Of a DNA stretch of 64,000 bases, positions 26,185 through 35,028 are shown one piece after another (the first letter of the stretch is position 1; each line of letters opens with the position of its first letter). The notes beneath the pieces are model-generated. The model did no database searches. It had not been told where the DNA came from and was given only the letters and a program-made list of their open reading frames with translations. A program made the position numbers and the translations under genes. This stretch comes from Lachnospiraceae bacterium (GTDB lineage Bacteria; Bacillota; Clostridia; Lachnospirales; Lachnospiraceae), in contig JAJQIL010000037.1 of the NCBI GenBank assembly GCA_021199235.1, positions 62,001 to 126,000 on the forward strand, given 5' to 3'.

Positions 26185-28263
26185 CTACAGCCTCTCCAGC
26201 TCATCCATCCAGATCCGCACGCTGGCGTCGCTTGGCATGCGCAGGTCGCCGCGCGGCGAGAGTGCAACGCTTCCGACCTTGGGGCCGTCCGGAATACAGG
26301 AGCGTTTGAACTGCTGCGCGAAGAAGCGGCGGTAAAATGTTTTCAGCCATTTCAGGATTGTCTTCTCGTCATAGACTCCCTGAAATGCCCGCTTCGCGAT
26401 CCGGTAAATCTTCGCCGGAGGATACCCGAACCGCAGCAGATAATACAGGAAAAAGTCATGCAGCTCGTAAGGCCCGACCAGATCCTCGGTCTTCTGTGAA
26501 ATTTCCCCGTCCTTCGGCGGCAGCAGCTCCGGGCTGACCGGAGTATCAAGTACGTCGTACAGAATCTCACTGACTGTCCGGTTCCCACAGGTGTCCGCGT
26601 AATAGCGCACCAGATGACGCACCAGCGTCTTCGGCACGGAGCAGTTCACCCCGTACATCGACATATGGTCGCCGTTGTAGGTCGCCCAGCCAAGCGCCAG
26701 CTCCGACATGTCCCCAGTGCCGATGACCAGGCCTCCGGTCTTATTCGCCAGATCCATCAGAATCTGCGTCCGCTCCCGCGCCTGTCCGTTTTCATAGGTC
26801 ACATCATGCACTTTGGGATCCTGCCCGATATCCCGGAAATGTATGTTCACAGCGTCCCGGATGTCCACCTCAAGCAGCTTCGCTCCCAGACTTTTCGTCA
26901 GGCTGCAGGCATTGTGATACGTGCGGTCTGTCGTGCCGAAGCCCGGCATCGTCACCGCCGTCATCGTATCACGCGGCAGGCCAAGCAGATCGCATGCTCT
27001 GGTCATCACCAGCAGGGCAAGCGTCGAATCCAGACCGCCGGAAATGCCGACCACCAGACTTTTCGCGTTGGTATGCTGAATCCGTTTTTTCAGGCCAAGC
27101 GCCTGAATCGAGAGGATCTCTTCACATCTGCGGCTGCGCTCCTCGTCGGCGTCCGGTACAAAAGGTGCCCGGTCAAAGGTGCGCGTCAAAACAGTTTCTT
27201 CCATATTTAAATGAAACGGTATGCGCAGGTACTTTTCCCAGTCGGGTGAAGTCTGAAACGTGGTATTCCTCCTGCGTTCAGCACAAAGTCGGCTGATGTC
27301 AAACTCTGTATACGTGGCTTTGCAGCGTGCAAAGGAAGCAGCCATGGGGTGGCTCTCCGCATATTGTCCGTACTCGCCTCGCGAGTATGGACGCAGGTCG
27401 GCGCATCGTCCGCAGGACGATTCTGCGGCATCGGCCAAACGCTCAGCGTTTTCTGCATGGCCGATGCGACCTGCCGCCGAGCCCTGGCGAGGGGGCGACT
27501 CCACATGCGCCGACTCTCCAAGAATATGTCCGTTCTCCGCCAGCAGGCAGTGCCCGCCGTAGACGACATCCTGTGTGGACTCGCCCTCTCCCGCGCTCGC
27601 GTAAATGTATCCGCACAGCAGCCGTGCCGACTGTCCCGCCACCAGTGCCCGGCGATAATCACTTTTTCCGATCACTTCATCACTCGCGGAAAGGTTCACG
27701 ATCACATTCGCGCCGACGAGGGCATGCGCTGTACTCGGCGGATTCGGCGCCCAGAGATCCTCGCACAGCTCGGCCGCGACGCACAGATCTTTTGTATAAA
27801 ACAGCAGATTCATCCCGAACGGAACCGTCTGCCCGTTGAAATCTATAAACGAAACCTCTTCACATCCCGGGGTGAAATATCTCGCCTCATAAAACTCATT
27901 ATAATTTGGCAGATGCCGTTTCGGCACGAACCCCAGCAGGTCTCCGTCTGAAAAAGCCGCTGCCACGTTGTAAAGCTTTCCATTCCGTTCTATCGGCATT
28001 CCGACAAAGATCAGAGCATCCTTTCCCGCGGAAAACGCGATCAGCCTTTCAAGCGAATCCCGCGCGGCCTCCAGAAGTGTTTCCTGCCAGAACAGATCCC
28101 CGCAGGTGTAGCCGGTCACGCACAGCTCCGGAAACACCAGAATCTTCGCGTGTTCCCGCAGAGCCTCCTCAATTCCGGCGCAGATACTCTCCGTATTGTA
28201 TACACAGTCCGCTACCCGTATTTCCGGCGACAGCGCCGCCACCTTTATAAAGCCATCTTTCAT
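26185..28263 (-). CDS. nadE: Glutamine-dependent NAD+ synthetase
   Basis: 692 residues. An N-terminal nitrilase-type glutaminase domain (about 1-290) with Glu in VFPELCVTGY, Lys in FVPKRHLPNYNEF and Cys in AAELCEDLWAP is followed by the NAD synthase domain with the pyrophosphate loop VGISGGLDSTLAL and SELALGWATYNGDHMSMYGVN. It makes NAD+ from deamido-NAD+, ATP and glutamine. It is about 50 residues longer than usual. The excess is a block of palindromic repeats translated in frame near residues 255-300, between the two domains. Stop codon borders the MITE duplication. Confidence 0.93.
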   Translation of the reverse strand: MKDGFIKVAALSPEIRVADCVYNTESICAGIEEALREHAKILVFPELCVTGYTCGDLFWQETLLEAARDSLERLIAFSAGKDALIFVGMPIERNGKLYNVAAAFSDGDLLGFVPKRHLPNYNEFYEARYFTPGCEEVSFIDFNGQTVPFGMNLLFYTKDLCVAAELCEDLWAPNPPSTAHALVGANVIVNLSASDEVIGKSDYRRALVAGQSARLLCGYIYASAGEGESTQDVVYGGHCLLAENGHILGESAHVESPPRQGSAAGRIGHAENAERLADAAESSCGRCADLRPYSRGEYGQYAESHPMAASFARCKATYTEFDISRLCAERRRNTTFQTSPDWEKYLRIPFHLNMEETVLTRTFDRAPFVPDADEERSRRCEEILSIQALGLKKRIQHTNAKSLVVGISGGLDSTLALLVMTRACDLLGLPRDTMTAVTMPGFGTTDRTYHNACSLTKSLGAKLLEVDIRDAVNIHFRDIGQDPKVHDVTYENGQARERTQILMDLANKTGGLVIGTGDMSELALGWATYNGDHMSMYGVNCSVPKTLVRHLVRYYADTCGNRTVSEILYDVLDTPVSPELLPPKDGEISQKTEDLVGPYELHDFFLYYLLRFGYPPAKIYRIAKRAFQGVYDEKTILKWLKTFYRRFFAQQFKRSCIPDGPKVGSVALSPRGDLRMPSDASVRIWMDELERL
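27363..27502. repeat. Composite in-frame repeat, types C+A+B, in nadE
   Basis: From left: type C hairpins (GTCCGTACTCG/CGAGTATGGAC and ATCGTCC/GGACGAT, 27363-27428), type A (27429-27466: outer arms CATCGGCCA/TGGCCGATG, inner AAACGCT/AGCGTTT), and type B (27475-27502, CGCC...GGCG followed by AGGGGGCG). Coding-strand peptide includes PPRQGSAAG and GHAENAERLAD. All three types recur elsewhere in the window. Confidence 0.85.
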
Positions 28264-28290
28264 CAGTCCGCTCCCATTTTTGTTTTATCG

Positions 28291-29232
28291 TTACTTCCTC
28301 GCCAGATTTAAAAGTTTCTGCAGTTCTTCCACACTCACCTGATATTTTTTATCGCAGAACTGGCAGTTGACCTCGATCGGCTCTCCGTCCGCGATCATCT
28401 CTTCCAGTTCCTTTTTGCCAAGGCTGATCAATGCCCGTTCAATCCGCTCCCGCGAACAGTCACAGTGATAACGGGTCGGTATCTTATCCGAGATCTCCAG
28501 CCCGAACTCGCCGAGCAGCTCCTCGAGGATCGCCTCCGGGCTCATGCCATCGTCCAGCATGGCCGTGACCGGTCTCACCTCCGACAGCTTCTGCTCCAGC
28601 CGGTCAATGATCTCATCTGAGGTATACGGCATCAGCTGAATGATAAAGCCGCCCGCCTGCCGGACCTGTCCGATCTCTGCTAAATCCTGCACAGGAGTCA
28701 TCGCATCGGCAGCTTTTGGGGAGGCCGCTGCCCTGCTCCTTTCAAGCAGTACACCCAGCCCCACCGAGGACGGCACCTGCTCCGACATCGCAAAATAATA
28801 CGTAAGATCATCGCCGATCTCGCCGGTCTGCAGATTACTCTGCCCAATATACGGCTCTTTCATTCCCAGATCGCGGATCACGCTTAAAATACCGCGTCCG
28901 ACCGCGCCGCCCACATCCAGCTTGCCCTTTGCCGTTGCCGGAAGATAGACGCCGGGATTGTTCACATAGCCCTTGACATTTGCCGCAGAATCCGCTGTGA
29001 CCGTCAGCCCGCCGATCGGACCGTCTCCTCTGATCTGAAGAGTCAGAAGGTCTTTTTCCCCTTTCATCATCACGCCCATCATCGCTCCCGCGGTGAGCAG
29101 ACGTCCAAGCGCGGCCGTCGCCACCGGACTCGTTTTGTGATATCGGCGCGCCGTCTCCACCATATCCTTTGTCGTCGCCGCAAACGCGCGGATCTGCTGA
29201 TCCGCGGCCACGGCCCTCACTATATAATCCAT
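28291..29232 (-). CDS. hslO: Redox-regulated chaperone Hsp33
   Basis: 313 residues. Hsp33 fold with TSPVATAALGRLLTAGAMMG and RGDGPIGGLTV in the N-terminal half. The C-terminal zinc-binding cysteines are CDCS (about 262-265) and CQFC (about 295-298), which form the oxidation switch. It protects proteins under oxidative stress in the cytoplasm. A single gene 27 bases upstream of nadE in the same direction, so the two may share a transcript. ATG start at 29232. Confidence 0.95.
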   Translation of the reverse strand: MDYIVRAVAADQQIRAFAATTKDMVETARRYHKTSPVATAALGRLLTAGAMMGVMMKGEKDLLTLQIRGDGPIGGLTVTADSAANVKGYVNNPGVYLPATAKGKLDVGGAVGRGILSVIRDLGMKEPYIGQSNLQTGEIGDDLTYYFAMSEQVPSSVGLGVLLERSRAAASPKAADAMTPVQDLAEIGQVRQAGGFIIQLMPYTSDEIIDRLEQKLSEVRPVTAMLDDGMSPEAILEELLGEFGLEISDKIPTRYHCDCSRERIERALISLGKKELEEMIADGEPIEVNCQFCDKKYQVSVEELQKLLNLARK

Positions 29233-29417
29233 GTTGTTGTCTCCATACTCCTGTCTTCTTGTCTATGTTGTCTGCCTGGATATTCAAGACGATATCTCGC
29301 AACTGTAAAGGTACTGCACAGCTGCGTCCGCTTTATCAGTCATACACAACTATTTTGTTTTTCACATACTGCTTTTTCGCAGGCTGCGAATCAGGCTGCA
29401 ATCGCTGTGATGTATTT

Positions 29418-30581
29418 TCATTCCACAATCGAATACGCCGTGTTGCGCAGCCTGCGGATCATCTGCGGGTTGTAATATCCGCCGACCTGCAGCATCAGCA
29501 CAAAGGCAAACTCTTCCTTCGGATTCGCCATGAAATACGGCCCGGTCCAGCCGTCCCAGCCGAACTCGCCTTCATTTCCGCTGCAGGCAGCCTCCGTGCG
29601 GTCGTCATAGACACGCATGAAATTGCCATAGGTAAAGCCGCGGATCTGGTCAAAATAAATGGTCTTTTTCTGCGCTTCGGAAAGCTGTCCATGCTCAAAG
29701 CTCTCGACCGTCTTGCGTCCGAGAATCCGGCAGTCTTTTCCTTTTCCATAATGTGCGAGCATATCCGCGAATTTTGAATAATCATCGAGGGTCGACACAA
29801 TTCCCGCGCCGCCGGACTCAAAAGCCGGAGGCGTCAGGCATTCGGTCAGGCACAGATGCCGGCCGGCTGCCTCTTTATAACGAAGCGCTCCCATATTCTC
29901 CGATACCTCATAAAGTGTCGTGAAGCGATCCTGTTTTTCCTCCGGCACATAGAAGCCGGTATCTTCCATGCCAAGCGGCCGGAAGATTTCTTTCTCATAA
30001 AATTCGCTTAAGGGCTGATCGGCCGCCTTCTCGATCGCGGCTCCCATCACGTCGCAGCTTAAGCCGTAGCGCCAGCGCTCTCCCGGATGAAAGGCCAGAG
30101 GCCGCTCCGCGATCAGGCGGCAGAGCTCCTGCGTGGAGGTCTGTTTTCCCTGCGTGATTTCCTTCTGGATGCGACCAAAAAGCTCATCCATCTCTTTTCC
30201 TGCCGGATCTGTATCAGGATAGACAATGCCGGACGTCATCCGCAGCAGATCGATCAGATCAATCGGGCGGGCAGCCGGGACCAGACCTTCCTCCGTAAGC
30301 ACATTCATATGTTCAAATTCCGGCAGATAATAAGAAAGCGGCGTGTTCCAGTCCAGCTTTCCGCGTTCCCAGAGGATATGCGCGGCGACCGCCGTGATCG
30401 GCTTGCTCATCGAATACACCCGGAAAATGTCATCCGGCGCATAGTTGATCTGCCGCCGGATGACCGTCTCCCCGCGGTACAGCACCGCAAAGGACGCGCC
30501 CGGCACACCCCCGCTCTGCATCTCCTGCCTTAATATTTCTTCCATGCAGTCGGCTGCACGGTCAATTCTGTTCATTTGCAT
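29418..30581 (-). CDS. Serine beta-lactamase-like hydrolase
   Basis: 387 residues of the class C beta-lactamase/esterase fold (COG1680). Catalytic SxxK is SMSK at 57-60, with a Tyr motif in RYGLSCDVMG and the C-terminal GWTGPYFMANP. There is no export signal, so it is probably a cytoplasmic esterase or D-amino peptidase rather than an antibiotic-resistance enzyme. The start ATG has GGGAGG upstream and a good promoter; it appears to be transcribed alone. Confidence 0.85.
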   Translation of the reverse strand: MQMNRIDRAADCMEEILRQEMQSGGVPGASFAVLYRGETVIRRQINYAPDDIFRVYSMSKPITAVAAHILWERGKLDWNTPLSYYLPEFEHMNVLTEEGLVPAARPIDLIDLLRMTSGIVYPDTDPAGKEMDELFGRIQKEITQGKQTSTQELCRLIAERPLAFHPGERWRYGLSCDVMGAAIEKAADQPLSEFYEKEIFRPLGMEDTGFYVPEEKQDRFTTLYEVSENMGALRYKEAAGRHLCLTECLTPPAFESGGAGIVSTLDDYSKFADMLAHYGKGKDCRILGRKTVESFEHGQLSEAQKKTIYFDQIRGFTYGNFMRVYDDRTEAACSGNEGEFGWDGWTGPYFMANPKEEFAFVLMLQVGGYYNPQMIRRLRNTAYSIVE

Positions 30582-30618
30582 TGGTTCCTCCCTTACTCAT
30601 CTGCTAAAAACTGTTTTC

Positions 30619-30647
30619 AGTATAAAGAAAATCCCTGATTTTCGCAA
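30619..30647 (-). promoter_or_regulatory. Promoter of the serine hydrolase gene
   Basis: Minus strand TTGCGA (30647-30642), 17-base spacer, TATACT (30624-30619), about 40 bases before the start codon. Confidence 0.65.
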
Positions 30648-30663
30648 GATATATTTGTATAGT

Positions 30664-30697
30664 TGAAAAAGAAACGGCAGAATCTCTCCGCCGTTTC
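30664..30697 (-). terminator. Terminator of the oligosaccharide operon
   Basis: Minus strand GAAACGGC-GGAGAGATTCT-GCCGTTTC followed by TTTTTC. It ends the transcript that includes GH3. Confidence 0.85.
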
Positions 30698-30796
30698 TCT
30701 CCACACCTCTGTTCGTCTATCCAGAATCTCTGTAAATGTTCCGTACCTTCACAGTACCTTAACTGTCATAACTGTGGAGATACTGAACTGTTACCC

Positions 30797-32899
30797 TTAT
30801 CTTTTATACACCAGCTTCACCGGCCTTGTCCCGGTCAGCTCCGCGCTGCGCTCATCCGGCTGACTGCAGCCCACAAAAACTTCAAACGTACCGCCCGCTT
30901 CACAGCGCGTGCCGTCTTCGTCCACGACCGTAAAGGCTCCGGCAGTGACCGGCAGCGTGACCTCAATGGTCTCGCCCGCTTTGACACTGACGCGGGCAAA
31001 CGCTGCGAGCTGCGGATTCGGCACAGCCAGCGGGGAATCCAGATTTTTCACGTAGACCTGCACGACCTCCTGTGTATCGAAGGAGCCGCTGTTCGTGAGC
31101 TCCGCAGTGACAGATACGGTACCGGATGAAGCAGTCTCCGTATCCAGCTTAGCCTTCGTCACCTCGACTTTTCCGTAGGTAAGGCCGTATCCGAACGGAT
31201 ACTGTGCCTTCTGTGTTATATAGCGGTAAGTACGTCCCTGCATGGAGTAATCCGTGAACTCCGGCAATTCCTCGAGGGAATTGTAAAAGGTCACCGGCAG
31301 CTTGCCCGACGGGGAGACTTCCCCGAACAGCACCTTCGCCGCCGCGCGGCCGCCCTCGCAGCCCGGATACCACAACACCAGAACTGCGTCAAAATGCTCT
31401 GCCGCGTAACTCATGTCAATGTCGCTTCCCGCCATCAGGCAGAGGACCGTCGGTTTGCCGCTCGCCGCCACAGTCTCCATCAGTTCGCGCTGCACCTTCG
31501 GAAGCTGCAGATCGATCTTATCGCCGGAGGCGTCGCTGTTGCCGGTATCGCCTTCCTCACCTTCCAGTGTCTCGTCCAGGCCGACACAGAGGATCACGAC
31601 GTCGCTCATATCCGCCACAGTACGGGCTTCTGCCAGACGGTCTGGTCCGGCGGAAAGGCTCTCCGCTTTCTCACCAAAAAGCGGGCAGCCGACACTCGTC
31701 AGCAGGCGCACCTCTTCTCCCAGGTAATCCTGAATGCCTTCCTGTAAGGTCACATAACGGGAAGCCGTTCCGTGATAATTACCTGCCAAAGCCGCGCGGC
31801 TGTCCATATTCGGTCCGATCAGGCCTATTGTCTTTACGTTTTCTTTCTTCAGCGGGAGCAGTCCGTCATTCTTTAAAAGGACAAAGCTTTCCTCCGCCGC
31901 TTTTTCCGCCAGTGCCAGGTGCTCCGGCGACTCCACTTCCAGCCAGGAAATGGCATCATACTCACTTCCGTCAAACAGGCCGAGCAGATAACGGGTCGTA
32001 AAGAGCCGCACCGCGGCCTCCGTGATCGTTTCTTCACTCACGAGCCCTTCCTGATACGCTTTCAGAACATACAGATATGTATTTCCGCAGTTCAGATCGC
32101 AGCCGGTATTGAGAGCCATCGCCGCAGACTCTGTCGCGTTCTTTGTCACCAGATGGTTCTCATGGAAATCGCGGATTGCCCAGCAGTCCGAGACAAAATG
32201 TCCCTCAAAGCCCCAGTCTCCGCGCAGCTTTTTCTGCAGATAATGGTTCGCGCAGGCCGGCTCGCCGTTGACGCGGTTGTAAGCCCCCATCACAGACTCT
32301 ACGCCTGCCTCCTCGACCAGTGCTTCAAACGCCGGGAAGTAGGTCTCCTCCATATCTTTGGCAGTGGCCTCCGCGTTGAACTCATGGCGAAGCGCCTCCG
32401 GTCCGGAGTGGACCGCAAAATGCTTGGCGCATGCCGCCGCTTTCATCGTCTCGCCGTCTCCCTGCAGATGTTTGACAAACGATACGCCCAGACGGCTGGT
32501 CAGATACGGGTCTTCTCCGTAGGTCTCATGTCCGCGTCCCCATCTGGGATCGCGGAAAATATTCACGTTTGGAGACCAGAAGGTCAGTCCCTTATAAATG
32601 TCGCGGTCTCCTCTTTTGGAGAGCGCATTGTATTTTGCGCGTCCTTCCGTCGCGATCACTTCCGCGATCTCGCCGATCAGGCCGGTATCAAATGTCGCCC
32701 CCAGGCCGATCGCCTGCGGGAACACCGTTGCCTGCCCCGCGCGTGCGACTCCGTGAAGAGCCTCGTTCCACCAGTTGTAGGCCGGAATGTTAAGCCGCTC
32801 GATTGCCGGCGCGTCATAACGCAGCTGGCTGGCCTTTTCCTCTATCGTCATCTGTGAAACCAGTTTTTCTGCTTTTGTTCTCGCCTCTTTTCGATTCAT
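30797..32899 (-). CDS. Family 3 glycoside hydrolase (beta-glucosidase/beta-xylosidase type)
   Basis: 700 residues without an export signal. GH3 N-terminal barrel (YNWWNEALHGVARAG; nucleophile Asp in HFVSDCWAIRDF), the alpha/beta sandwich domain (KTIGLIGPNMDSRAALAGNYHG) and a C-terminal fibronectin-III-like domain. Motif layout is closest to beta-xylosidase/glucosidase members that act inside the cell on imported oligosaccharides. It is the last gene of the operon binding protein - permease - permease - GH3. Start ATG with GGAGGA. Confidence 0.9.
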   Translation of the reverse strand: MNRKEARTKAEKLVSQMTIEEKASQLRYDAPAIERLNIPAYNWWNEALHGVARAGQATVFPQAIGLGATFDTGLIGEIAEVIATEGRAKYNALSKRGDRDIYKGLTFWSPNVNIFRDPRWGRGHETYGEDPYLTSRLGVSFVKHLQGDGETMKAAACAKHFAVHSGPEALRHEFNAEATAKDMEETYFPAFEALVEEAGVESVMGAYNRVNGEPACANHYLQKKLRGDWGFEGHFVSDCWAIRDFHENHLVTKNATESAAMALNTGCDLNCGNTYLYVLKAYQEGLVSEETITEAAVRLFTTRYLLGLFDGSEYDAISWLEVESPEHLALAEKAAEESFVLLKNDGLLPLKKENVKTIGLIGPNMDSRAALAGNYHGTASRYVTLQEGIQDYLGEEVRLLTSVGCPLFGEKAESLSAGPDRLAEARTVADMSDVVILCVGLDETLEGEEGDTGNSDASGDKIDLQLPKVQRELMETVAASGKPTVLCLMAGSDIDMSYAAEHFDAVLVLWYPGCEGGRAAAKVLFGEVSPSGKLPVTFYNSLEELPEFTDYSMQGRTYRYITQKAQYPFGYGLTYGKVEVTKAKLDTETASSGTVSVTAELTNSGSFDTQEVVQVYVKNLDSPLAVPNPQLAAFARVSVKAGETIEVTLPVTAGAFTVVDEDGTRCEAGGTFEVFVGCSQPDERSAELTGTRPVKLVYKR

Positions 32900-32931
32900 T
32901 GCACTTATGTCCTCCTTATAGTTGCCTTGCT

Positions 32932-32963
32932 GTTACATTCACAGCGCATCTGTGAATAATAAC
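32932..32963. repeat. Short palindrome related to the MITE end
   Basis: GTTACATTCACAG...CTGTGAATAATAAC, 32 bases, closely similar to the left 32 bases of the MITE at 26034. It lies between the permease and GH3 genes and may be a solo end or a separate small element. Confidence 0.6.
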
Positions 32964-33062
32964 GCCTCGCCTGAATTCTCTGAATCGTTTGATTGATCCC
33001 GGCTTTCGTTCATGGCGAATTCGAAATTCGAGATCCTTCCATTGTGAGAATTTCTGCTCCCC

Positions 33063-33908
33063 TTATCCTTTCACTGCACCGGTCGTCAGACCATCCACGA
33101 TCTGGTTGCTGAACATGCAGTATACCACGATCGTCGGAATGATCGCAACCACGATTGCCGCAAACATCTGTGTATAATTCGTATTATACGGGCCAACAAA
33201 TTTGGACAGCGATACCGGCAGTGTCTTTTTCGTGTCATCTGAGATGAATACCATGGCGAGCAGCAGCTCGTTCCAGTTCGCGACAAATGTCATCAGCCCC
33301 GTCACAAACAGTCCGGTCTTCGCCAGCGGCATACAGATTTTGAAAAAGATGCCGTAGATCGTGCAGCCGTCCATACACGCCGATTCCACCAGTTCATTCG
33401 GAATGCTGCGGAAAAATCCGGTCATGATAAAAATCGTGGTCGGCAGGGAAAAGGTCAGGTAGGGCAGGATCAGTCCTACCAGGGAATTGGAAAGCCCCAG
33501 CTTCGTGAATCGGGTAAACAGCGGAATCAGCACGCAGTGTACCGGAATCATCATGCCTGTCATAAAATAAACCATCATCGCACCGGAAGCTTTCCAGCGC
33601 AGACGCCCGATCGCGAAAGCTGCCATCGAGCCAAACAGCATGCTGAGCACCAGCGTCGACGCACAGACGATAAACGAGTTCAGCGTAGCTGTTCCCAGGT
33701 GACCGGCTGTCCAGGCCACCTGATAGTTTTCCAGATAAAAGGTCTCCGGCAGGGCAAACGGAGTGGAAAATATCTCTGAATTTGTCTTAAAAGAAACCAG
33801 TACCACCCAGACCAGCGGCAGAAGATATACGAGTGCCAGAATGCTGAGGAATACATAGATCAGGATGGTCGGAATGCTGATTTTTTTCTTATTTAATTTC
33901 GTCTCCAT
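33063..33908 (-). CDS. Carbohydrate ABC permease, MalG type
   Basis: 281 residues with six membrane segments and the EAA loop ESACMDGCTIYGIFFKICMPLAKTG that contacts the ATPase. Member of the CUT1 family MalG/ThuG branch. Partner of the MalF-type permease just upstream (11-base gap). No ATPase gene is nearby, so a shared MsmK-type ATPase elsewhere is expected. Confidence 0.9.
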   Translation of the reverse strand: METKLNKKKISIPTILIYVFLSILALVYLLPLVWVVLVSFKTNSEIFSTPFALPETFYLENYQVAWTAGHLGTATLNSFIVCASTLVLSMLFGSMAAFAIGRLRWKASGAMMVYFMTGMMIPVHCVLIPLFTRFTKLGLSNSLVGLILPYLTFSLPTTIFIMTGFFRSIPNELVESACMDGCTIYGIFFKICMPLAKTGLFVTGLMTFVANWNELLLAMVFISDDTKKTLPVSLSKFVGPYNTNYTQMFAAIVVAIIPTIVVYCMFSNQIVDGLTTGAVKG

Positions 33909-33919
33909 ATCCGTCCCTC

Positions 33920-34804
33920 CTACATCTCATAGTTTTCTGTCTTAAACACACGGTTGATGAGGAATGTCGTCAGCAGGCAGAGCACCAGCAGCACCACGCC
34001 GATGGCGCTGGCATATCCGTATTTGAAATACTCAAACCCCTGCGTATACAGATGCGTCGCGAGCACCTCCGTCTTATGATTCGGTCCGCCTTCCGTCATG
34101 TTAAAGATCAGGTCAAAAAATTTCAGGGAACCGATCGCGTTCAGCGACATCGCCGTACCGACCATCGGTTTGATCAGCGGCAGCGTAATGTAGCGGAATG
34201 CTTTCACCTTGCCGCAGCCGTCGATATAAGCAGCCTCATACAGGGAGCTTCCGATGCCGGAAATCTGCGCCATATACAACATCATCGACTGCCCGACATA
34301 CTGCCACAGCGCCACAAAGGCGATCACCCACATTGGCAGGATAATAAAGCCATCCGTGGACATCAGCCACAGCGGACCTTCAATCCCAATTTTTGCCAGC
34401 AGCTGGTTGATACCCAGCTTGGGGCTGAAAATAAACATCCACAACAGTCCCAGCGCTGCAGAAGACAGAACACAGGGAAGGTAAATGATGTTCTTGAAAA
34501 GATTCCTGCCCTTTTTGATATTCGTCAGAAGGCCTGCCAGGATCAGTCCCATGATCAGCTGAGAGACGCAGGAAAAGATCAGGAAGAACAGGGAGTTTTT
34601 CAACGCGGTCTTCATTGTCTTATCAAGAAGCATCCTTTTGAAGTTTTTCAGTCCGACAAATACCGGAGCCGACAGCGCGTCGTAATCGCAGAACGCGTAG
34701 TACACCGACTGGCAGATCGGGATAAATAAGATCAGCGTAAAAAGAAGAAAAGCCGGCAGGAGAAAAAACAGTATGGCTTTCTTATCCTTTAACAATTTAT
34801 CCAT
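33920..34804 (-). CDS. Carbohydrate ABC permease, MalF type
   Basis: 294 residues from the ATG at 34804, which has GGAGG upstream; the frame is open further left but that part falls in a palindromic repeat. It has six membrane segments and the EAA loop EAAYIDGCGKVKAFRYITLPLIKP. CUT1 family. It forms a heterodimer with the MalG-type permease to import oligosaccharides delivered by the binding protein. Confidence 0.9.
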   Translation of the reverse strand: MDKLLKDKKAILFFLLPAFLLFTLILFIPICQSVYYAFCDYDALSAPVFVGLKNFKRMLLDKTMKTALKNSLFFLIFSCVSQLIMGLILAGLLTNIKKGRNLFKNIIYLPCVLSSAALGLLWMFIFSPKLGINQLLAKIGIEGPLWLMSTDGFIILPMWVIAFVALWQYVGQSMMLYMAQISGIGSSLYEAAYIDGCGKVKAFRYITLPLIKPMVGTAMSLNAIGSLKFFDLIFNMTEGGPNHKTEVLATHLYTQGFEYFKYGYASAIGVVLLVLCLLTTFLINRVFKTENYEM

Positions 34805-34819
34805 AGTCACGCCTCCAAA

Positions 34820-34888
34820 TACTGTCCATGCCCGCTTTGCAAGTATGGACGCAGGCCGCCGCATCGAAAGCAGGACGATTCTGCATGC
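34820..34888. repeat. Type C palindromic repeat between binding protein and permease
   Basis: Hairpins GTCCATGC/AAGTATGGAC and a segment CAGGACGATTCTGCATGC that match the type C part of the nadE repeat (shared TATGGACGCAGG and GCAGGACGATTCTGC). It is intergenic here, showing the element occurs both in and outside genes. Confidence 0.7.
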
Positions 34889-34902
34889 AGCGGCTCTCCT
34901 AT

Positions 34903-34944
34903 CAGAAAAAGCGGGATTGCCATCAAGGTGACAACCCCGCTTTC
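34903..34944 (-). terminator. Attenuator between binding-protein and permease genes
   Basis: Minus strand GAAAGCGGGGTTGTC ... GCAATCCCGCTTTTTC, a strong stem ending in Ts. It probably lets the binding protein be made in excess over the permeases. Confidence 0.75.
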
Positions 34945-35028
34945 AGGCAACATTCAGGTAATAATACCTTGTCTATGCCATTTGATCATCTAAGTTCGTA
35001 AAGTCTGTATGTTCCAGACTCTTTTTCA

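Noticed and set aside
29418-30581. Antibiotic-resistance beta-lactamase
   Set aside because: SxxK is present but there is no export signal and the protein resembles housekeeping serine hydrolases of the same fold.
34805-34864. N-terminal extension of the MalF-type permease
   Set aside because: The extra 20 codons lie in the palindromic repeat and lack a ribosome site; the ATG at 34804 has one.
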